The position numbers and the translations under genes are program-made. A stretch of DNA of 31,448 nucleotides from Clostridium sp. (GTDB lineage Bacteria > Bacillota > Clostridia > TANB77 > CAG-508): assembly GCA_018371855.1 (NCBI GenBank), contig JAHAKD010000011.1:1-31448 (forward strand), read 5' to 3'. Of this stretch, positions 24,621 through 31,448 are shown in pieces. Below the pieces are notes generated by a model. That model was not told the origin of the DNA and made no database searches. It was given only the letters and a program-made list of their open reading frames with translations. The first letter of the stretch is position 1. The number at the start of each line of letters is the position of its first letter.

Positions 24621-24672
24621 TCATTTCATATTATATAATAAATATTTAATTTTTTCAAATTTGGAGGTCATT

Positions 24673-24813
24673 ATGAATATTCCTAAAAAAGATATTATAA
24701 ATAAAAAGAATAATTTTATTTGTTCACTTTACCAAGTAGAAAATTTTTTAAATAAATTTACGGTTTTATTAAAAACCAAAAATTTTGCTGAATTTATTAA
24801 AAAACAAAATTAA
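24673..24813 (+). CDS. Predicted 46-residue small protein, unknown
   Basis: A short frame starts at ATG 24673 with a canonical TTGGAGG seven bases upstream (24661-24667). The product (MNIPKKDIINKKNNFICSLY, then QVENFLNKFTVLLKTKNFAE and FIKKQN) is basic, with one cysteine, and probably helical without a clear membrane segment. A longer frame from 24592 covers the promoter and is rejected. The stop overlaps the stop of the GerMN gene on the other strand by three to four bases. Function is unknown; the good ribosome site and promoter make it more than a random frame. Confidence 0.6.
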   Translation: MNIPKKDIINKKNNFICSLYQVENFLNKFTVLLKTKNFAEFIKKQN

Positions 24814-25382
24814 TAGTCTTCTCTTGAAAATTCTTTTTCAAAATTAATTTCTTCATTTTTAAAACCTTTATTTTCTTCTCCATCAATTAATATTTTTATG
24901 GAATTAACTTCATTTAATTCTGTAACTGTTTTTACTATTGTTTCTATTATTTTATTTTCATTTTCTTTTCCTTCTAATGCATTGTCAATAAATTCGTGTG
25001 AAAAATCAATATATAGAATATCCCCTTGTAATTCTACATTATTAATTTTAGTATTTTCTGGTATTACTTTCTGTAATTTTTCATTTTTTGGTCCTTCTAT
25101 TAATTGTTCTAATAAATATTTATACGGATTTTCTAATAATAAATTAATATTTATTGTCCTAGCCTCGGGATTAATTTCTCCACTATCTTTATTAACAAAA
25201 TATAATGAAATAATAGTATTTCTTAATTGCTCATCACTAATTTCTTCTGCCGGAACATATTCTTGTACTATTTCATTTGTCTCTTCTGATTTATTTTTAT
25301 TAAAATAATATATTACTACACCTAAAATTACTACTAAGAATATTAAAAAAAATACTATTAAAAATCCTTCTTTCTTTTTCAT
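24810..25382 (-). CDS. GerMN-domain membrane-anchored protein
   Basis: This 190-residue protein has an N-terminal membrane helix (about residues 7-27) and then a GerMN domain. The domain runs from ISLYFVNKDSGEI through YLLEQLIEGPKNEKLQKVIP and LQGDILYIDFSHEF to NSIKILIDGEE. GerMN domains occur in the spore germination protein GerM and in related sporulation and envelope proteins, where they are thought to pack into ring-like assemblies. AGGAGGG stands five bases before the ATG. It is divergent from the large activase gene. Confidence 0.9.
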   Translation of the reverse strand: MKKKEGFLIVFFLIFLVVILGVVIYYFNKNKSEETNEIVQEYVPAEEISDEQLRNTIISLYFVNKDSGEINPEARTININLLLENPYKYLLEQLIEGPKNEKLQKVIPENTKINNVELQGDILYIDFSHEFIDNALEGKENENKIIETIVKTVTELNEVNSIKILIDGEENKGFKNEEINFEKEFSREDY

Positions 25383-25458
25383 TTTATCCCTCCTTTTTCT
25401 TGATTAATTATTATGAAAGACAAGTATAAAATATAACTCTTTTTCCTTTTTTTACAAT

Positions 25459-25487
25459 TTGACAAAATTTCTTTTTCCGTATACAAT
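25459..25487 (+). promoter_or_regulatory. Promoter of the activase/dehydratase fusion gene
   Basis: A perfect TTGACA (25459-25464), 17 bases and TACAAT (25482-25487) precede the gene. The leader of about 43 bases contains TTGTAAA and TTTACAA arms (25492-25517) that can form a small hairpin before the ribosome site. Confidence 0.7.
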
Positions 25488-25536
25488 TAGCTTGTAAAGT
25501 TATGCTTTTTTACAAAAGTTATGAAAGGAGAAACAT

Positions 25537-28500
25537 ATGGAAAATATACTTCATGTTGGTCTAGACGTTGGGTCAACAACAGTAAAAATTGTAGTTATAG
25601 ATTCTAATAAAAAAGAAATATATTCTGATTACACAAGACATTTTTCAGATACTAAAAACACCGTTTGTAAAGTTTTGGAATCATTACCAGAAAAGTTTCC
25701 AACCAGTAAATTTACAATCGCACTTACTGGTTCTGGTGCAATGTCTGCAGCTACATTTTTAGGGCTACCTTTTATTCAAGAAGTTGTAGCTTGTAAAAGA
25801 GCTGTTGAAAAATTCATTCCACAAACAGATGTAGTTATAGAATTAGGTGGAGAAGATGCAAAAATTATATATTTTGATCAATCAATAGAACAAAGAATGA
25901 ATGGAACTTGCGCTGGTGGTACAGGTGCATTTTTAGATCAAATGGCATCTTTACTAGATACGGATACAGCAGGACTTAATGAACTTGCAAAAGATTATAC
26001 AACAATTTACCCTATAGCTTCACGTTGTGGAGTTTTTGCTAAGACTGATGTACAACCTTTAATAAATGAAGGTGCAGAAAAATCTGATATTGCTGCTTCA
26101 ATTTTTCAAGCAGTTGTTAATCAAACAATAAGTGGTCTTGCTTGCGGAAGACCTATAAGAGGTACGGTAGCATTTTTAGGAGGACCTTTAAATTATCTTC
26201 CTGAATTAAGAAAAAGATTTATAGAAACGCTTCATTTAAAACCTGAAGAAATTGTTGTACCAGAAGAAGCTCACCTTTTAGTAGCTAAAGGTGCTTGTCT
26301 AGATGCAATTGATAATACACCAATATCAATTGATGAATTAAAACAAAAAATACTAAATTTAAGAAATTCTCAAGACAATACAACACATCCAATAGATACT
26401 CTTTTTAATTCTATAGATGAATACGAAAAATTTAAAGAAAGACATGAAAAAGCTAAAGTTCCAAGAAAAGATTTGGATTCTTTCGAAGGAGATTGCTTTA
26501 TTGGAATAGATGCTGGTTCTACAACTACGAAATTAGTATTAACTGATAATGAAGATAATTTACTATATTCATTATATGCAAATAACGAAGGAAATCCTCT
26601 AAAGAGTGTTATGAAAATGTTAAAAGAGCTTTATTCTGTATTACCATCAAAAGCAAAAATAAGATTTAGTGGTGTTACAGGATATGGTGAAAAATTAATT
26701 CAAACGGCTCTAAATGTTGATTTAAATGAAATTGAAACAATAGCACATTATACAGCTGCAAAGAAATTCCAACCAAATGTTACAAGTATAGTAGATATTG
26801 GTGGTCAAGATATGAAATACATAAGACTTAAAAATGGAGCTATTGATAATATAATGCTTAATGAAGCTTGTTCTTCAGGATGTGGTTCTTTTATCGAAAC
26901 ATTTGCCAAAAGTCTTAATTTGTCTATAGAAAAATTCGTAGAAGAAGCAATCATATCTAAAAGACCTGTTGATCTAGGTTCTAGATGTACTGTATTTATG
27001 AATTCTAAGATTAAACAAGCTCAAAAAGAAGGATATAGTGTTGGAGATATTTCTGCAGGACTTTCTTACTCAGTTATAAAAAATGCTATTCAAAAAGTTA
27101 TGAAAGTTAGAGATGTAAATACCTTAGGAGACCATATAGTAGTACAAGGTGGAACTTTCTATAATGATGCTGTTTTAAGAGCTTTTGAAAAAATAGTAGG
27201 TAAAAATGTAGTAAGACCGGATATTTCAGGATTAATGGGTGCATATGGTGTTGCTATACTTGCAAGACAACAATATGAATCTAATTTAGACATGGAATAT
27301 TATTCTACAATAACTAAAAATGATGATTTAGATAAATTAGAAATAAAAGTTTCACATGCACGTTGTAACAGATGTGAAAATCACTGTTTATTGACAATAA
27401 ACACATTCAATAACGGACACAAACATATTTCTGGAAATCGTTGTGAAAAAGGTGCAGGTATAGTTACTGGTAATAGTGAATTACCTAACCTGATAAAATA
27501 CAAACAAGAAAGATTATTTAATTATAAACCTTTAGATGAAAAAGATGCCCCTAGAGGTACAATAGGAATCCCTAGAGTATTGAATATGTATGAAGATTAT
27601 CCATTCTGGTTTACATTCTTTACTTCATTAGGATTTAGAGTAATTATTTCTGAAAAAAGTAATAGAAAAACTTATGAAAAAGGAATGGAATCTATGCCAT
27701 CTGAATCAGTTTGCTATCCAGCCAAACTATCACATGGTCATATAATAAGTTTAATTCAAAGTGGAATAAAAACAATATTCTATCCTTGTATACCTTATTC
27801 AAGAAAAGAATATGAAAAAGCAGATAATCATTATAACTGTCCAATCGTTATTTCATATTCTGAAGTATTAAAAAATAATGTAGAAGAACTTAAAAATACA
27901 GATATAAAATTCTTAAATCCATTCTTACCTTTTGATGCTAAGAATTTAACAAAAAGAATTTTAGAATTAGATGAATTTAAAGAATATAATTTTAATAAAA
28001 AAGAATTAATGGAAGCTGCAAAAAAAGCAGAAGAAGAATACCAACATTTTAAAAATGATATTTATGAAAAAGGTAAAGAAGCAGTTGAGTACATTGACAA
28101 ACATAATTTGAAAGGTATTGTTCTTGCAGGTAGACCTTATCATTCTGATCCAGAAATAAATCATGGTATTGATACATTAATTACAAGTCTTGGTTTATGT
28201 GTTTTAACAGAGGATAGTGTTGCAAATCAAGTAGAAGCAAAACGTCCTTTAAGAGTTGTTGATCAATGGGTATTTCATGCTAGATTATATGCTTCTGCTG
28301 AATTTGTAGGACACCATGACAACTTAGAATTAATTCAGTTAAATTCTTTTGGTTGTGGAGTTGATGCAGTAACTACAGACCAAGTTGAAGAAATATTATC
28401 TAGCTATGGAAAAATGTATACATTAATAAAAATAGATGAAGTAAATAACTTAGGTGCTGTTAGAATTCGTATTCGTTCATTATTAGCCAGTATGAATAAA

Positions 28501-29856
28501 AGATTAGCTGCAAAAAATGATGAAGCAAATGATGGAAATTATGGAATAAACAAAAAAATATTTACTAAGGAAATGAAAAAAGATTACACTATTCTTTGTC
28601 CACAAATGGCTCCAATTCATTTTGAATTATTGGAAACAGCAATGAGGACTGCTGGATATAATCTAGTATTATTAAGAGAATGCACTCAAAAAACTGTTGA
28701 GACTGGATTAAAATATGTTAATAATGATGCATGTTATCCTTCAATACTAGTTACAGGTCAAATGATAGAAGCACTAGAGTCTGGTAAATATGATCCAAAT
28801 AAAACTGCTTTAATAATGTCACAAACTGGTGGTGGATGTAGGGCAACAAATTATATTGGTTTTATAAGAAAAGCTCTAAAAGATGCCGGATATCCAAATA
28901 TTCCAGTTATTTCATTTAATGTAGTTGGAATGGAAAAAGTTCCAGGATTTAAATTAACTATTCCTTTATTAGAAAAATTACTAAGAGGTGTACTATATGG
29001 TGATCTTTTACAAAAAATGCTAACTAAAAATAGAGCATATGAGAAGAATAAAGGAGAAACTCAAGCTTTATTTGATAAATGGATGGAAAAATGTAAAGAA
29101 ATATTAAAAAATGGAAATAGCAAAGAATTTAAACAAAGTATTTATGATATCGTTAATGACTTTGAAAAAATTGAACTAGACACATCTATTGAGAAACCTA
29201 AAGTTGGAATAGTTGGAGAAGTTTTAATAAAATATCATCCTTTTGGAAATAATTTCGTTGCTGACTTATTAGAAAAAGAAGGAGCAGAAGTTGTTCTTCC
29301 AGATTTTATGGGATTTATCAAATTTATGGCAACACATAAAGTTACATTTAATAGTTTATTAAGAACAAATCCAATTGTTGCAAAAATATCTAAAGCTGCA
29401 ATTAGTTTAATTGATATATTAGAAAAGGATTCAAAAGAAGCATTAGAAAAATCTAAAAAAGATTATTTACCACCTTGTAATATTTGGCATTTAGAAAATA
29501 CTGTAAAAGATATTTTATCTATTGGTAACCAAACTGGTGAAGGTTGGTTCTTAACTGCAGAGATGATTGAATATATTGAACATGGAATTCCAAATATTAT
29601 TTGTGTTCAACCTTTTGCTTGTCTACCTAACCATGTGGTTGGTAAAGGTGTTATTAAAACAATTAGAGAAAAATATCCTAATGCAAATATTTCCCCTGTA
29701 GATTATGATCCAGGTGCAAGCGAATCTAATCAAACAAATAGAATTAAATTACTAATGACTGTAGCTAAAGATAATTTAAAAAGAGAAAAATTACATAAAA
29801 AAGGAATAGAAAAAGAAAATATCGAAACTTCAAATGTAAATTATTCAAATAAATAA
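25537..29856 (+). CDS. Giant 2-hydroxyacyl-CoA dehydratase activase-type fusion protein
   Basis: This 1439-residue protein fuses two BadF/BcrA/HgdC-type ATPase domains to a C-terminal dehydratase-like part. Phosphate loops occur at residues 9-15 (LDVGSTT) and 325-330 (DAGSTT). Each half keeps the pair of cysteines that binds the bridging [4Fe-4S] cluster: C125 (NGTCAGGTGAF) with C164, and C445 (NEACSSGCGSF) with C484. A DUF2229-type segment starts near residue 675 (IGIPRVLNMYEDYPFWF). A region like the HgdB/BcrB subunit follows, with cysteines in SVCYPAK, NDACYPS, GGGCRATN and QPFACLPN. Such proteins are common in anaerobic Firmicutes, with no settled substrate. AAAGGAG precedes the ATG; it is a single-gene unit. 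Confidence 0.9.
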   Translation: MENILHVGLDVGSTTVKIVVIDSNKKEIYSDYTRHFSDTKNTVCKVLESLPEKFPTSKFTIALTGSGAMSAATFLGLPFIQEVVACKRAVEKFIPQTDVVIELGGEDAKIIYFDQSIEQRMNGTCAGGTGAFLDQMASLLDTDTAGLNELAKDYTTIYPIASRCGVFAKTDVQPLINEGAEKSDIAASIFQAVVNQTISGLACGRPIRGTVAFLGGPLNYLPELRKRFIETLHLKPEEIVVPEEAHLLVAKGACLDAIDNTPISIDELKQKILNLRNSQDNTTHPIDTLFNSIDEYEKFKERHEKAKVPRKDLDSFEGDCFIGIDAGSTTTKLVLTDNEDNLLYSLYANNEGNPLKSVMKMLKELYSVLPSKAKIRFSGVTGYGEKLIQTALNVDLNEIETIAHYTAAKKFQPNVTSIVDIGGQDMKYIRLKNGAIDNIMLNEACSSGCGSFIETFAKSLNLSIEKFVEEAIISKRPVDLGSRCTVFMNSKIKQAQKEGYSVGDISAGLSYSVIKNAIQKVMKVRDVNTLGDHIVVQGGTFYNDAVLRAFEKIVGKNVVRPDISGLMGAYGVAILARQQYESNLDMEYYSTITKNDDLDKLEIKVSHARCNRCENHCLLTINTFNNGHKHISGNRCEKGAGIVTGNSELPNLIKYKQERLFNYKPLDEKDAPRGTIGIPRVLNMYEDYPFWFTFFTSLGFRVIISEKSNRKTYEKGMESMPSESVCYPAKLSHGHIISLIQSGIKTIFYPCIPYSRKEYEKADNHYNCPIVISYSEVLKNNVEELKNTDIKFLNPFLPFDAKNLTKRILELDEFKEYNFNKKELMEAAKKAEEEYQHFKNDIYEKGKEAVEYIDKHNLKGIVLAGRPYHSDPEINHGIDTLITSLGLCVLTEDSVANQVEAKRPLRVVDQWVFHARLYASAEFVGHHDNLELIQLNSFGCGVDAVTTDQVEEILSSYGKMYTLIKIDEVNNLGAVRIRIRSLLASMNKRLAAKNDEANDGNYGINKKIFTKEMKKDYTILCPQMAPIHFELLETAMRTAGYNLVLLRECTQKTVETGLKYVNNDACYPSILVTGQMIEALESGKYDPNKTALIMSQTGGGCRATNYIGFIRKALKDAGYPNIPVISFNVVGMEKVPGFKLTIPLLEKLLRGVLYGDLLQKMLTKNRAYEKNKGETQALFDKWMEKCKEILKNGNSKEFKQSIYDIVNDFEKIELDTSIEKPKVGIVGEVLIKYHPFGNNFVADLLEKEGAEVVLPDFMGFIKFMATHKVTFNSLLRTNPIVAKISKAAISLIDILEKDSKEALEKSKKDYLPPCNIWHLENTVKDILSIGNQTGEGWFLTAEMIEYIEHGIPNIICVQPFACLPNHVVGKGVIKTIREKYPNANISPVDYDPGASESNQTNRIKLLMTVAKDNLKREKLHKKGIEKENIETSNVNYSNK

Positions 29857-29860
29857 ATAT

Positions 29861-29895
29861 AAAAAGTTGGAATAAAAATATTCCAGCTTTTTATT
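29861..29895 (+). terminator. Terminator of the activase fusion gene
   Basis: AAAAAG-T-TGGAATA pairs with TATTCCA-G-CTTTTT, one mismatch in 14 positions, followed by TTATTT. It lies a few bases after the stop codon. Confidence 0.85.
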
Positions 29896-29901
29896 TATTA
29901 T

Positions 29902-29944
29902 AAAAAAAATAATTGATACTATTAAACAAAAATAGTATCAATTA
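29902..29944 (-). terminator. Minus-strand terminator facing an apparently gene-less region
   Basis: TAATTGATACTATT (29944-29931 read on the minus strand) pairs perfectly over 14 bases with AATAGTATCAATTA (29923-29910), with a 7-base loop and a run of eight T residues (29909-29902). It can only serve transcription coming from the right, where no gene is recognised. Confidence 0.8.
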
Positions 29945-30430
29945 TCCATAAAGCTAATATTATTCTTGATCATACCAATAAAAATAATATTTCAACCTAT
30001 TAAATATTGCTATTTAACTAAGCTTAATACCACTAATATTAATAATTCACTCGAATATGAAAACACCCTTACTAGCTATCTTCTTCCCAGAAGGAATAGA
30101 AATAACCATTCAAATATCAACATATTCTTATCTCGAATATAATACATATAATTTAACCTTTCAGCTTACATACAAATATTATACTCTTAATACCAGTATA
30201 TTATAACCATTTACTAGCTACAATATGCCAAGCATTCGAATGTAAAAAACCATATTTAAAATAGCTCATTACACTCTTCGATTAAATAATGTTAACCTTA
30301 TATTATCATTATGTGTAATTTTATTTTTTTTATTCATCTTTTATTAATTTTTATTTAATAATTATTATTAATTAAATTATTACAACAATAAATTTTATTT
30401 TATATTTATTAAAATTAGATGTTTAACCTT
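29945..30430 (-). other. Unexplained stretch with degenerate repeats, possible ncRNA or gene remnant
   Basis: This stretch has near-average base composition, unlike the much poorer sequence to its right, and is followed by a strong minus-strand terminator. Motifs recur on the minus strand: TAGCTAGTAA (30220-30211 and 30078-30069), TGGTATTAAG (30195-30186 and 30032-30023), AGGTTAA-type sites (about 30430, 30298, 30160, and AGGTTGAA near 29998) and ATTCGA. Only frames of about 20 codons occur on this strand, and a 50-codon frame on the other (30057-30206) has no ribosome site. I cannot name it. Confidence 0.4.
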
Positions 30431-31448
30431 TACTAGAAAAAATAATTAATTCTCAAATTTATATTTTATAACTTATTAAATTTATTTTAATATGTTATAC
30501 TAAACTAATTATTTTTATTTTCTAAAATATTTTTTATAATTTCTATTATTTTAATTAATAAATTATTTTTTATATTTTATAATTTCGTTAGTAATAATTT
30601 TTATATATATTAGTTATAAAAATTTTATCATAATAATTTAAGTATTAATTTCTATTATTTTTAATACTATTAATATTTTTATACTTCATTAATAAAATAT
30701 ATTTATTTATATATTTTATATAATATGATATTTCAAATAATATTATATTATTTATTTTGTATTATATTTATTAATAATTAATTTTAAATTTAAAATGTTT
30801 ATTAATTAAGTTAATAATATTTAATTATTTTTTAAATAATTTAAATTAATATATTTTTTTATTAGTTAATATATAATTATTATTTTCTCATTATGTCAAA
30901 TTATTTATTACCATTTTTTATTAATTTTATCTATAATTGTTTTTAATAATAAATTATATTGTTTAATTTATTTTTTTACATATAAAATTCAATATTTTTT
31001 ATTGTTTTTTATTATAAATTATAAAATATTTTTATTTAGGATTTATTTATTATTAATATTATTTTTTTTTAATTTTCTTTATTAATGTATTTATTTATTA
31101 ATTAGTTTTTATATCATAAATTAATTTTATTTATTATGTTCATTAATTATTTATTTGCTAATTTTTTTATTATAAATTAATAAACTCTTATTTTCTATTT
31201 ATTAAAATTTTTTATTAATAACTTTATTTCTATTAATTAATAGTAATTATTATTTAATTTATAATTTATATAAATAATTAATTTTATTAATATATTTATT
31301 TTTTATTTACTAATTATTTTTAATATAAATTAATAAATTTATATTTATAAGATTTATTTTATTAATTACTTTTTTATTTTCTAATTATTTTATTGTAAAT
31401 TAATAAACTCTTATTTTATTTTTATTATTTTTTTATTAATAATTTTAT
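30431..31448. repeat. Extremely A+T-rich degenerate tandem repeat, running off the window
   Basis: G+C falls to below about 10% by hand count of sample lines. No gene, ribosome site or RNA gene is visible. From about 31085 to the end a unit of roughly 70-75 bases recurs in degenerate form. The clearest identical core is TAAATTAATAAACTCTTATT at 31173 and 31396, with a related copy at about 31325 (TAAATTAATAAATTTATATT). The array continues past the edge. Confidence 0.6.

Noticed and set aside
30057..30206. Plus-strand frame of 49 codons in the right-hand gap
   Set aside because: It has no ribosome site or promoter and overlaps the degenerate repeats; kept only as part of the unexplained stretch.
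31085..31448. Possible CRISPR array at the right edge
   Set aside because: The repeated units are degenerate, nearly pure A+T and not separated by unique spacers of even length; no cas genes are in the window.

Overview
The window comes from a very A+T-rich (roughly one quarter G+C), Gram-positive, anaerobic, endospore-forming bacterium of the Clostridia type. Evidence: a pyruvate formate-lyase operon, the sporulation genes spoIIR, spmA, spmB and a GerMN-domain gene, an AbrB-type transition regulator, strong GGAGG ribosome sites, and two Firmicutes gene orders (tadA - SRP RNA - dnaX - ybaB - recR, and an abrB gene convergent with rsmI and a tRNA/rRNA-type methyltransferase). The exact species cannot be told from the sequence.

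Layout. 1-2862 (minus) is the 5' 954 codons of a large secreted or anchored surface protein that runs off the left edge. It has a cysteine-rich N-terminal region, Ig-like segments and four MucBP-like repeats. 3.2-6.4 kb holds the pflB-pflA operon with its own promoter, an operator-like palindrome and a terminator, and a divergent XRE regulator. 6.9-12.5 kb is a minus-strand information-processing block: tRNA-Arg(CCU), tadA, a membrane-anchored unknown, the small SRP RNA, dnaX, ybaB, recR, truA, a small membrane protein and rqcP. 12.6-13.8 kb holds a TtcA-like PP-loop enzyme and a second XRE regulator on the plus strand. 13.8-17.5 kb (minus) holds a UDP-sugar pyrophosphorylase, a phosphohexomutase and an unknown gene. 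17.6-21.1 kb (plus) holds spoIIR, murA (TTG start), walJ and rlmH. 21.2-22.5 kb (minus) holds spmA (with a +1 frameshift), spmB and an unannotated 34-codon membrane mini-gene. 22.6-25.4 kb holds abrB, rsmI, a methyltransferase, a 46-codon mini-gene and a GerMN gene. 25.5-29.9 kb is a single 1439-residue radical-type activase/dehydratase fusion. 29.9-31.4 kb has no protein gene I can defend. It contains a strong minus-strand terminator, a moderately complex 480-base stretch with degenerate repeats, then about 1 kb of extremely A+T-rich degenerate tandem repeat running off the right edge.

How the genes fit together: anaerobic pyruvate cleavage (PflB activated by PflA), translation and DNA maintenance (SRP, DnaX, RecR, TadA, TruA, RqcP, RlmH, RsmI), cell wall and envelope precursor supply (MurA, UDP-sugar pyrophosphorylase, phosphohexomutase), and the sporulation programme (SpoIIR, SpmA/B, GerMN, AbrB). 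The points most worth a second look are the spmA frameshift at a CUU-CGG site, the two unannotated mini-genes with good promoters, two copies of a REP-like palindrome, and the apparently gene-less minus-strand transcription unit with its repeat array at the right end.
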